Shown piece by piece: positions 7,016 to 14,351 of a stretch of 24,443 nucleotides of DNA. Source of the stretch: JBBAFM01 sp041655415 (lineage in GTDB: Bacteria > Bacillota > Clostridia > Peptostreptococcales > JAAYPU01); the NCBI GenBank assembly GCA_964429195.1, contig CAYSBC010000028.1:1-24443 (forward strand). The letters run 5' to 3'. Positions within the stretch are counted from its first letter, which is position 1, and each line of letters starts with the position of its first letter. The notes beneath the pieces were generated by a model. That model made no database searches, was not told the origin of the DNA, and saw only the letters and a program-made list of their open reading frames with translations. Both the position numbers and the translations under genes were made by a program.

Positions 7016-8995
7016 TCAAAATTTCAGAGCGAGTTCCGCAGCATCCGTTAAAGCGCCTATGATGTTTCCAATTTCTGCCGCATCTCCTATTACCGCATAT
7101 TTGTATCCGTTTTTTTCTAAAAAGCCTGGTAGATTTCCGCTGTGCGGCCTGTACCCTGCAGCAAGGATAATATGATCTGCTTCAAGCCTTCTTTCATCCT
7201 CTCCTGTTTGCACAATTAAATGAGAATCATCAATTCCTTGAACTTTTGTGTCTGTCATTATTTTTATACCCATTTTCTTCAGATTATTCATGACTATCCA
7301 TCGTGTGCCACCCAAGTCTTTTCCAACGTTTCTCATCATTTCCACAACAGTTATGTCGACTGGACTGAATATGTCTTTTTGAGTTTCTTTGGTGACATAA
7401 GCATCCATAAACCCTCTTGATTTTTGATCTAAAAAGATACTTTCTGCTAGATAATGTGCGGTCTCAAGCCCTACAGCCCCTCCGCCAATGATATAATTTT
7501 TTCCTCTTCTCATCTTATTAATCAAAGTCTGATCGCCCTTCAACACTTCTTCAGCAGTATATATGTTTTCACTATCTATTCCTTCTATCTTTGGAATAAT
7601 AGGCTTGGCACCTGTTGCAAGAATGACATAATCCGGTTTAAAACTTTCTATAAAGGCTTCATCAACCAAAGTATGAGTATTTATATGAACACTCAAATTC
7701 TCTATTTCATCTTGCATAGCCTTAATGTTATCATATATATTTTCTTTGTAAGGTGGCTTTGAAGCTACATGTAGTAAACCTCCAAGCTGATTTTCCTCAG
7801 TGCACAGCGTCACATGATGACCCATTCCAGCGAACAGTTTAGCTGCTTCCATCCCGCTAGGGCCTCCCCCAACAACCAATACTTTTTTAGATGCATGAGC
7901 TTGTTTCTCGAACATAGGCTCTATGCAAGAAATCGGATTGAATACACAGGATACGTCTTTATAGGCCAACACCCTTTCAATGCACCCCTTATTGCAGGCA
8001 ATGCACTTTCTGTAAGGCGTTCCCTTCTCAACTTTATTGGCAAAATTGGGTTCAGTCAGAAACTGCCTTGCGATTCCAACAAAATCCGCCAAGCCCTTAT
8101 CTAAAATTTCCTCCGCTACTTCCCCATTATTGATTCTATTACAAGCTATGACAGGAACATCTACCACATTCTTTATTGCACTTGCTAAAAAAGCAAATCC
8201 CCCTTCAGGCAAATGTACTGTAATTTGAGGTACAGGCGCCTCATGCCATCCGCCAGTTACACTAATGGCATCTATCCATCCTTTTTCTAAAGACATACAG
8301 AATCTTTTCATAAATTCTATGTCGTATCCTCCTAGCATATCACTTGCAGATATTCTGAGTATGATGGGATAATCTGGACCTACATATTCTCTTACCTTTT
8401 GGATGACCTCTCTTGGAAATCGCATTCTATTCTCTTTAGAGCCTCCATATTGGTCCCTTCTAATATTGGTCAATGGGGATAAAAACTGAGTTAACAAATA
8501 TCCTACACTGCAACTTATTTCAACTCCATCAACCCCAGCCTTTTTACATACTAAGGCTGCCTTTCCGAAATCCTCCGTTGTCTTTCGAATATCCTCTATT
8601 GTCATTTCTAAGGGCTTGCTCCTATAGATTGGGGACGCTACTTCCGATGGTCCCAAAGGCCCCTTGACCCCTTCATGCATCATATCCTCTCTTATATTTC
8701 TCCCTGCATGGAACAACTGAAAAAAAAGTTTGGATCCATTTTCATGAACTGCATCCGCCATTCTTTTTATCGAATCAAAATTCTGGTCATCTAATATAAT
8801 CAGTCGTCTCTCGGCTGCCTCATCATTGATCGCCCCTACAGCTACAATGGCACCTGCCCCTCCCCTTGCCCTGGATTTATAAAAATCCACCTGTCTATCG
8901 AGGTCATAGCCTAATTGCATAGCTGACATGATAATGCGATTCTTAAGTACTAATTGATTAATTCGTCCTTCTGAAAATAATTTCCCTTTCATCAT
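7016..8995 (-). CDS. FadH/enoate-reductase-type NADH:flavin oxidoreductase (FMN, 4Fe-4S, FAD)
   Basis: 659-residue enzyme with the layout of 2,4-dienoyl-CoA reductase (FadH), clostridial 2-enoate reductase and BaiCD/BaiH. Residues 1-325 form an Old Yellow Enzyme FMN barrel with Y166 (in SVGYLL) and H251 (in GGWHEA), matching FadH Tyr166/His252. Cys331, 334, 338 and 350 (C-x2-C-x3-C-x11-C) bind one 4Fe-4S cluster. Residues 370-659 hold FAD and NAD(P)H sites (GGGPSG at 376-381; IIGGGAVGLE). Electrons pass from NAD(P)H via FAD and Fe-S to FMN and reduce a C=C bond of an enoate or dienoyl-CoA. Start ATG at 8995 follows AAAAGGAGAGG. It is divergent from marR2 with a strong operator between. The exact substrate cannot be read from sequence. 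Confidence 0.9.
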   Translation of the reverse strand: MMKGKLFSEGRINQLVLKNRIIMSAMQLGYDLDRQVDFYKSRARGGAGAIVAVGAINDEAAERRLIILDDQNFDSIKRMADAVHENGSKLFFQLFHAGRNIREDMMHEGVKGPLGPSEVASPIYRSKPLEMTIEDIRKTTEDFGKAALVCKKAGVDGVEISCSVGYLLTQFLSPLTNIRRDQYGGSKENRMRFPREVIQKVREYVGPDYPIILRISASDMLGGYDIEFMKRFCMSLEKGWIDAISVTGGWHEAPVPQITVHLPEGGFAFLASAIKNVVDVPVIACNRINNGEVAEEILDKGLADFVGIARQFLTEPNFANKVEKGTPYRKCIACNKGCIERVLAYKDVSCVFNPISCIEPMFEKQAHASKKVLVVGGGPSGMEAAKLFAGMGHHVTLCTEENQLGGLLHVASKPPYKENIYDNIKAMQDEIENLSVHINTHTLVDEAFIESFKPDYVILATGAKPIIPKIEGIDSENIYTAEEVLKGDQTLINKMRRGKNYIIGGGAVGLETAHYLAESIFLDQKSRGFMDAYVTKETQKDIFSPVDITVVEMMRNVGKDLGGTRWIVMNNLKKMGIKIMTDTKVQGIDDSHLIVQTGEDERRLEADHIILAAGYRPHSGNLPGFLEKNGYKYAVIGDAAEIGNIIGALTDAAELALKF

Positions 8996-9032
8996 TTCCT
9001 CTCCTTTTAAAAATAAAGATTGATTTCCTCAC

Positions 9033-9086
9033 AACATAGTAGTATGCTAATAATTAGCTAACTATCTATTAGTATACTACTATGTT
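9033..9086. promoter_or_regulatory. Large inverted-repeat operator between flavoenzyme and marR2
   Basis: Two 20-bp arms (9033-9052 starting AACATAGTAG, and 9067-9086 ending CTACTATGTT) are complementary except at one position, around a 14-bp centre. Nested sites TTAGCTAA and TAGTATACTA are themselves palindromic and resemble MarR/SlyA-type TTAG-CTAA operators. The right arm covers the -10 of the flavoenzyme promoter and touches the likely -35 of marR2, so one repressor could silence both. Confidence 0.75.
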
Positions 9087-9102
9087 TGCTTTTCCTTGTC
9101 AA
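9074..9102 (-). promoter_or_regulatory. Promoter of the flavin oxidoreductase gene
   Basis: Minus strand TTGACA (9102-9097), 17-bp spacer, TAGTAT (9079-9074). The -10 is embedded in the right arm of the inverted repeat. Confidence 0.7.
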
Positions 9103-9114
9103 ATGGTATATTAT
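9086..9114 (+). promoter_or_regulatory. Possible marR2 promoter
   Basis: TTGCTT at 9086-9091 (only the TTG fits), 17-bp spacer, TATTAT at 9109-9114 (5 of 6). It overlaps the face-to-face flavoenzyme promoter. Confidence 0.45.
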
Positions 9115-9164
9115 GAACTCAATATATTTATTTCTATTCAATAATTAAAATTTTAGGAGGAAAA

Positions 9165-9602
9165 ATGACTTCAGATATCTATAATTCATGTACATCACTT
9201 CTAAGCTTCCAATTTGGCTTTCTATCGAAAGAAACGACAAAATTATTTAATAATAAATTGTCAGAATTCGGAATCACTATTGGCCAGTTACTTGTCATGA
9301 ATCAAGTTCGCGTAAAAGGGGAAATTGCAGTAAAAGATATTGCCCAAAATCTAAGACTTGAAAGTCCTACTGTAACCCGTATTATCGATCGGCTGATTAG
9401 AGATAATCTTCTTCTACGCAAAGAAGATGAGAAGGACCGCCGTTTTCAACTTATTTCCTTGACAGATGAGGGAAAAGCATTAATTGAAAAAACCATTGTC
9501 ATTCCTTATGAATATAATGACTATTTGAAAGACAAGCTAGGCCCTGAAAAATATGGACAGCTTCAAGCCATATTGACTGAGCTTGAAATGGATTTTCTTT
9601 AA
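9165..9602 (+). CDS. MarR-family transcriptional regulator (flavoenzyme-linked)
   Basis: 145-residue MarR-family regulator, a different sequence from the one at 6508. Winged HTH at about residues 40-105: VKDIAQNLRLESPTVTRIIDRL as helix-turn-helix and EKDRRFQLISLTDEG as wing with the conserved DRR. ATG at 9165 follows TAGGAGGAA. It is divergent from the FadH-like gene with a large inverted repeat in between, and is followed after 61 bp by the QueG-like gene. It likely represses the flavoenzyme gene and its own transcript in response to an unknown ligand, possibly the enzyme's substrate. Confidence 0.92.
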   Translation: MTSDIYNSCTSLLSFQFGFLSKETTKLFNNKLSEFGITIGQLLVMNQVRVKGEIAVKDIAQNLRLESPTVTRIIDRLIRDNLLLRKEDEKDRRFQLISLTDEGKALIEKTIVIPYEYNDYLKDKLGPEKYGQLQAILTELEMDFL

Positions 9603-9605
9603 TTT

Positions 9606-9638
9606 AAAGGCATACAGAAACCTATACCTTTGATTTTT
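9606..9638 (+). terminator. Weak terminator or attenuator after marR2
   Basis: AAAGG-c-ATA (9606-9614) pairs with TAT-a-CCTTT (9623-9631) with one internal mismatch, followed by GATTTTTA. It lies between marR2 and the QueG-like gene and may only partly stop transcription, because the next gene has no obvious promoter of its own. Confidence 0.45.
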
Positions 9639-9663
9639 ATATTTCGATTAAAAAGGAGGCATT

Positions 9664-10677
9664 ATGATGTCTATTACTACAGATATTAAGGAATTCGGTC
9701 AATCCTTGGGCTATTGTAGCGTTGGTATTACAACGGCAGATAATTTTGATGCGTATTTGGAAACATTAGATTCAAGGAAAAACTACGAATTTATGGATAA
9801 GTATCGTCTTGTTGCACCCAGGCCAAAGGAGATTATGCCTTCAGCCAAGTCCATTGTTGTTTTACTGTTAGATTACAGGCAAAAATCCATGCCCGAAAAC
9901 CTTAAAAATATGATAGGAAGCATCTATCTAGCTCGATGTTATAACCCAAGATCCAACTCCCTTAATGGTGCTAGGCTAAAATTAATGGTCGATTATTTAA
10001 AAGAATTAGGTTGCGAAGTGAGGAATGATATCGATGTTCCTGCCCGCTTTGCAGCAGCAAGAGCAGGCGTTGCAACGATTGGAAAAAACAACTTTGCCTA
10101 TGCTGATGGAATTGGTTCCTATATAGTGATTTATACTTTAGTCATTGATAAAGAATTGGAATATGATACACCCACATTGCAAAACAAGTGTCCAGCCAAT
10201 TGCACAAAGTGCAAAGACAGTTGTCCAACACAAGCCCTATTAGAACCTTTTCATTTGAATCCAGAGTTATGTATTGGCTATAATAACTGGCTGGCAAAGG
10301 ATGTACCCCTTGAATTACGCGAGAAAATCGGGCTTAAAATTCATGGATGTGATATATGTCAAGAAGTTTGCCCCAGGAATAAAATAAAGGAAAAGCTTGT
10401 ATTGCCAAAAGATGAATATCTGGAAACTCTATCTCAGGATTTAACGCTTCCTGCTATTCTTCATATGGATGATGCCTTTTTTAAAAGCAGAATAAAGCCG
10501 ATCATGTATAACTATATCCCTAAGCCTAGAATGTTTAGAAGAAACGCAATCATTGCTATGGGGAATTCAGAAGATAAATCTTATCTATCAGATTTGGAGC
10601 TAGCCATGAAAGATGATGATGAATGGATAAGGGAATACGCTATATGGGCGTCGAATAAATTAAAACGAACCAGATGA
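9664..10677 (+). CDS. QueG-like double 4Fe-4S protein (epoxyqueuosine reductase family)
   Basis: 337-residue protein related to epoxyqueuosine reductase QueG, the cobalamin/4Fe-4S enzyme for the last step of queuosine synthesis, and to reductive dehalogenases. Family signatures: RAGVATIGKN at 133-142, a ferredoxin-like cluster C180-x2-C183-x3-C187-P, C203, and GCDICQEVCPRN with C229, C232 and C236. The C-terminal stretch (about 270-337) looks like HEAT-type helices, as in QueG. Oddities: the first Cys is C176, giving C-x3-C where QueG has C-x2-C, and CPRN replaces CPWN. Start ATG 9664 follows AAAAAGGAGG. Its place behind a MarR gene suggests a specialised paralogue rather than housekeeping QueG. 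That is an inference. Confidence 0.8.
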   Translation: MMSITTDIKEFGQSLGYCSVGITTADNFDAYLETLDSRKNYEFMDKYRLVAPRPKEIMPSAKSIVVLLLDYRQKSMPENLKNMIGSIYLARCYNPRSNSLNGARLKLMVDYLKELGCEVRNDIDVPARFAAARAGVATIGKNNFAYADGIGSYIVIYTLVIDKELEYDTPTLQNKCPANCTKCKDSCPTQALLEPFHLNPELCIGYNNWLAKDVPLELREKIGLKIHGCDICQEVCPRNKIKEKLVLPKDEYLETLSQDLTLPAILHMDDAFFKSRIKPIMYNYIPKPRMFRRNAIIAMGNSEDKSYLSDLELAMKDDDEWIREYAIWASNKLKRTR

Positions 10678-10799
10678 TTCTTCCCGATTATTGAAAATCA
10701 AGCTGCCGCCCATATCCGGAATAATTCCCAAATTTACAAAAGATTGAACAAAAAAGGTTTATGCTGATCTCTTTCGCTTGTTACATCTAGTTTTCCCTA

Positions 10800-12473
10800 T
10801 TATGCTCCATAAAAGAAGTAACCTGTAATAACAAATGCAATTAATGAAAGAATGGCAGCAATAACGCCATAGGGTAATTGAGATGTGGCATGTTCAAAGT
10901 TATCACACCCTGCAGCAGCTGAGGAAAGAATTGTCGCATCGGAATAGAAACAAATATGGCTTCCCCAAACACCTGCCGATATGACTGCTGAAATAGCAAT
11001 GGAAGGATTGATGCCCATTCTATAACTTAAAACTGTTACCAGTGGAATAGCAATGGCATACATTCCCCAAGAAAGTCCCATAATAAACTCTGTTAATCCA
11101 AAGAAGAAGAAGATTAAAGCCGGTAACAACCAAGGGCTCACCAAATTCTCAACTGTATTGATAATTAAATCCATAAATCCAAGAGCTTCAATCCCATCGG
11201 CAAACATATAGGCTAGAACTACCATAAGCAAAGGCATAAGCATGTTTTTAAATCCCTTAATGACCAAATCAAAATATTCTTCAGCATCTAACAGTCCTTG
11301 TACAAGATAGAATACAAACATAAATCCAAGAGTCGTGATAACCCCATACTGCAAATCAATATCAAAGTAAACTGTCGTACCTATTAAGACAATGATAGGC
11401 AAAAAGAAATTCAAAACCCTGGCATTTTTATGCTCTAATACAACTTCCCCCGCACGTATATCAATCTTTTCACTGCAAGGAGGAGCGAGCACACCGGTTT
11501 CTCTAGCCCTTTTTTCTGCTTTTTTCATTTTCCCAAACATAGGTACAATTCCAAAGATGGTTAAAGGAACCATGAGTAAACAAAACCATGCATAAAAATT
11601 AAAGGGAATTGTTCCAATGAACACGGATAATCCATTACCGTATTGTTGAATAAATGGATCTGTTGCAGCAAGTTGCATTGTTTCATTGATTGTTTCATTG
11701 TATAAGGCAGCGATAAAAACCGCCCAAGTGGATACAGGAATCAACACTGTATCCGGTGCAGCAGTTGAGTCGACAATATAGGATAAATACTCACGGGATA
11801 CTTTATGTTTATCTGTTAAAGGGGCCATACAGCTACCCACTGTTAAGGAATTCAAATAATCATCAATAAAAATAAATATCCCTAAGAGCCAAGTCCATAA
11901 GAGTGTGGCTTTTCGCGTGCGCGCACGCTTTGCAACCCAATTTCCAAATGCATAAACTCCACCGGCACGTTCAATTAAGGCTACAAAGCTCCCCATTAAA
12001 CCGCAAACAACAAAAAGCCAAGCAGTATCTGCACTGGTAAGATTGTCGATTAAGGATATATTTATTTCTGAAAAAAATTGACCCTGATAAGCCATTAGGA
12101 AACCTAGTATGATTCCTAATGTTAAGGATTCAAAAATTCTTTTTGTTAAAAAGATATAAATTAATATAAATAAGGCAGGTATCGTTGAGATAATAGGATA
12201 ATCCTCAATTAAGTGAGGGGTAATCATTGTAATAACTCCAAAAATAACAGTTAAAATAGCATATTGAATGATATTCCTATGCTTTGAGTGCTTGGAAATA
12301 GGCTCAAAACTACTGGCATATTCTATGGTATCCATTAAATCTTGGGCCTGAGTCTCCATGACAAGATCAATCTGTTCTTCTTCACAGACCTCGCATTTTT
12401 CCGCGTCATTTACTTCATCATTTTCTACACCGCTTAGCTCTTCTTCATTTTCTTGTTCAATTTTTTCTTCCAT
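10800..12473 (-). CDS. NhaC-family Na+/H+ antiporter
   Basis: 557-residue polytopic membrane protein of the NhaC antiporter superfamily, about 11-12 membrane segments from residue 66 onward. The signature FIDDYLNSL (D203/D204), MAPLTDKHKVSREYLSYIVDSTAAPDT and PVSTW lies in the central region, typical of NhaC-type Na+/H+ or substrate/Na+ exchangers. An unusual soluble N-terminus (1-65) is strongly acidic and contains a CxxC (C26, C29). The start at ATG 12473 follows GGGGAG by 13 nt, a long spacing; an ATG 9 nt upstream runs directly into TAA. It is a single-gene unit with its own promoter. The transported solute may be Na+/H+ or a metabolite; the sequence cannot separate these. Confidence 0.85.
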   Translation of the reverse strand: MEEKIEQENEEELSGVENDEVNDAEKCEVCEEEQIDLVMETQAQDLMDTIEYASSFEPISKHSKHRNIIQYAILTVIFGVITMITPHLIEDYPIISTIPALFILIYIFLTKRIFESLTLGIILGFLMAYQGQFFSEINISLIDNLTSADTAWLFVVCGLMGSFVALIERAGGVYAFGNWVAKRARTRKATLLWTWLLGIFIFIDDYLNSLTVGSCMAPLTDKHKVSREYLSYIVDSTAAPDTVLIPVSTWAVFIAALYNETINETMQLAATDPFIQQYGNGLSVFIGTIPFNFYAWFCLLMVPLTIFGIVPMFGKMKKAEKRARETGVLAPPCSEKIDIRAGEVVLEHKNARVLNFFLPIIVLIGTTVYFDIDLQYGVITTLGFMFVFYLVQGLLDAEEYFDLVIKGFKNMLMPLLMVVLAYMFADGIEALGFMDLIINTVENLVSPWLLPALIFFFFGLTEFIMGLSWGMYAIAIPLVTVLSYRMGINPSIAISAVISAGVWGSHICFYSDATILSSAAAGCDNFEHATSQLPYGVIAAILSLIAFVITGYFFYGA

Positions 12474-12515
12474 TTAATGCATAACACTCCCCTTTATATT
12501 TTGAATTTTAAGATG

Positions 12516-12543
12516 ATTATACCACCTTTGCCCCATTTGTAAA
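12516..12543 (-). promoter_or_regulatory. Promoter of the NhaC-type gene
   Basis: Minus strand TTTACA (12543-12538), 16-bp spacer, perfect TATAAT (12521-12516). It sits just after the terminator of the upstream GTPase gene. Confidence 0.65.
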
Positions 12544-12555
12544 TATATAAATTTT

Positions 12556-12607
12556 TCTAAAAAAAGGTTGTTATAATAGTCTCATCACCACTATCATAAC
12601 AACCTTT
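12556..12607 (-). terminator. Intrinsic terminator of the c2,3DPG synthetase-like gene
   Basis: A long stem on the minus strand (AAAGGTTGTTAT with ATAACAACCTTT, then one mismatch, then ATAGT with ACTAT) with a 9-nt loop, followed by seven or more T. It starts 15 bp after the stop codon. Confidence 0.9.
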
Positions 12608-12621
12608 GCAAACTCACAGTC

Positions 12622-13965
12622 TTATTTGCTTAATTTATGCTCGGTTATAAATTTTTGTATGATTTCATGAAGGTTAGGGCTACCTATTTCATCTAAATCA
12701 TAATGTACACGGGTAGAAGGCTTATTGATTTTGATAATTCTATTTAAATCAATAGGCGTTCCTATAATAACGGCATCACAATCCGTATTGTTGATTGTCT
12801 CTTCCAAGTCCCGCAGTTGCTGCTCTCCATATCCCATGGCAGGTAGTAATATGCCAATATTAGGATAGATTGTGTAAGTATCTTTAAGTTTTCCAACAGC
12901 ATAAGGACGAGGATCGATAATCTCACCGGCACCAAATCTTTCTGCCGCAACTGTTCCGGCTCCTATCTTCATTTCGCCATGAGTTAATGTAGGTCCATCT
13001 TCAACAACCAGAACTCTTTTGCCTTTGATGATGTCAGGATTATCTACAGTAATCTTGGAGTCAGCCTTGATAATGATTGCGCCGGGATTAACTTTTTGTA
13101 TATTTTTTTCCACGATAGCAATAGCCTCTGGACTAGCACTATCAATCTTGTTCACAACTGCTACATCAGCCATTCTCAAACTGACTTCCCCAGGATAATA
13201 GCTTATTTCATGTCCCGGTCGATGTGGATCTACAATTGTAATGGATAGATCAGCATCGTAAAAGGAAAAGTCATTATTTCCACCGTCCCACAAAATAATA
13301 TCACAGCCATCTGGATCATTTTCTGCAGCACGTAAAATATCTTCGTAATCTACACCCGCATAGATAATATTGCCACGTTCTACATGAGGTTCATATTCTT
13401 CCATTTCTTCAATGGTACAATGCTGTTTCTTTAAATCCTCCACCGTAGCAAAGCGCTGCACTCTTTGTGCCACTAAATCACCATAAGGCATAGGGTGTCT
13501 AACGGCAACAACTTTAAGCCCCTTTTCCATTAATATTTCAATGACCTTTCGTGATGTCTGGCTTTTTCCGGATCCGGTCCGAACAGCGCAAACTGAAATG
13601 ACCGGCTTTGTACTTTTTAATGAAGTATTTTTAGGTCCAAGGAGAGTGAAATCCGCACCCGCAGCATTGACAATGGCAGAAATCCCCATTACCGTATCAT
13701 ATTTTACATCACTGTAGGCAAAGACACATTCGTCTACATCCAGTTCTCTGATAAGTTCTGCTAATCTATCTTGAGGATAAATAGGGATCCCTTCCTGATA
13801 TAAGTTGCCAGCTAATTCTGACGGATATTTTCGGTTATCAATATCCGGTATTTGGGTAGCCGTAAAAGCCACCACATTATAGAGCTCATTATTGCGATAA
13901 TATGTGTTGAAATTGTGAAAGTCGCGCCCTGCAGCGCCAATAATAATGATATTCTTCCTCTTCAT
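12622..13965 (-). CDS. Cyclic 2,3-diphosphoglycerate synthetase-like GTPase
   Basis: 447-residue protein of the COG2403 family, commonly annotated as GTPase or cyclic 2,3-diphosphoglycerate synthetase after the methanogen enzyme that cyclises 2,3-DPG using ATP. The N-terminus KNIIIIGAAGRDFHNFNTYY is the family hallmark. The P-loop AVRTGSGKS lies at 127-135. ILWDGGNNDF and VVNKID resemble the Walker B and G4 (NKxD) motifs of P-loop GTPases. ATG 13965 follows GAGGAGG. It is a monocistronic unit with its own promoter and terminator. Whether the bacterial protein makes cyclic 2,3-DPG is not established. The family match is strong; the function is inference. Confidence 0.85.
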   Translation of the reverse strand: MKRKNIIIIGAAGRDFHNFNTYYRNNELYNVVAFTATQIPDIDNRKYPSELAGNLYQEGIPIYPQDRLAELIRELDVDECVFAYSDVKYDTVMGISAIVNAAGADFTLLGPKNTSLKSTKPVISVCAVRTGSGKSQTSRKVIEILMEKGLKVVAVRHPMPYGDLVAQRVQRFATVEDLKKQHCTIEEMEEYEPHVERGNIIYAGVDYEDILRAAENDPDGCDIILWDGGNNDFSFYDADLSITIVDPHRPGHEISYYPGEVSLRMADVAVVNKIDSASPEAIAIVEKNIQKVNPGAIIIKADSKITVDNPDIIKGKRVLVVEDGPTLTHGEMKIGAGTVAAERFGAGEIIDPRPYAVGKLKDTYTIYPNIGILLPAMGYGEQQLRDLEETINNTDCDAVIIGTPIDLNRIIKINKPSTRVHYDLDEIGSPNLHEIIQKFITEHKLSK

Positions 13966-14046
13966 GTAAATCCTCCTCGTTTAATATGTCTTTTTACTAT
14001 CCCCCATGCTGTCATTCAGTCTGTTTTTCAAATTATCATTCGCTAT

Positions 14047-14075
14047 ATTATATCTTTATTTTTATATGAAGTAAA
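14047..14075 (-). promoter_or_regulatory. Promoter of the c2,3DPG synthetase-like gene
   Basis: Minus strand TTTACT (14075-14070), 17-bp spacer, perfect TATAAT (14052-14047). The leader would be about 75 nt. Confidence 0.55.
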
Positions 14076-14193
14076 GTTCTGAGTAAGGTAAATTACTTAA
14101 CCGTTAATTAACAATAAAAACGAGAGAATTTAACATTGTTCGCTATATAATATTATAAGTTGATTTATCTGTAATTCCATTCTGTCCCATAAC

Positions 14194-14226
14194 TGGAAAC
14201 CTTCTTGTTTTGGTTACCATTTTTTT
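14194..14226 (+). terminator. Terminator-like hairpin upstream of phaE
   Basis: TGGAAACC (14194-14201) pairs with GGTTACCA (14212-14219) with one mismatch, 10-nt loop, then seven T. A TATAAT lies 43 bp upstream (14146-14151). There is no plus-strand gene before it, so it would end a short leader RNA and could act as an attenuator for phaEC. Confidence 0.5.
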
Positions 14227-14254
14227 GGGTAATAAGATAAATGAGATAGAAAAA

Positions 14255-14278
14255 TAAATAACATTCTAAATAACATTA
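14255..14278 (+). repeat. Tandem 12-bp repeat upstream of phaE
   Basis: TAAATAACATTC is followed directly by TAAATAACATTA (11 of 12 identical), about 75 bp before the phaE start. It could be a regulator-binding direct repeat or a chance AT-rich duplication. Confidence 0.5.
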
Positions 14279-14351
14279 ATATATTTTTACGAATTGAATA
14301 TACATAGCATTGTTAATTATGAAAAATTTAATATAAGGGGAGGAAATAGAA

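Larger units (their letters stand above)
13966..14351. other. 386-bp divergent intergenic region, GTPase gene / phaE
   Basis: No gene seen. It holds the minus-strand GTPase promoter (14047-14075), a plus-strand TATAAT at 14146-14151 without a good -35, a terminator-like hairpin at 14194-14226, and a tandem 12-bp repeat at 14255-14278. A weak TTGAAT/TATGAA pair (14294-14323, 18-bp spacer) could be the phaE promoter. The sequence TTCGCTATAT occurs at 14039 and again exactly 100 bp later at 14139. Confidence 0.6.

Noticed and set aside
7220..8667. Plus-strand open frames within the flavin oxidoreductase gene
   Set aside because: They overlap a well-supported minus-strand gene, lack ribosome binding sites and show no recognisable domains.
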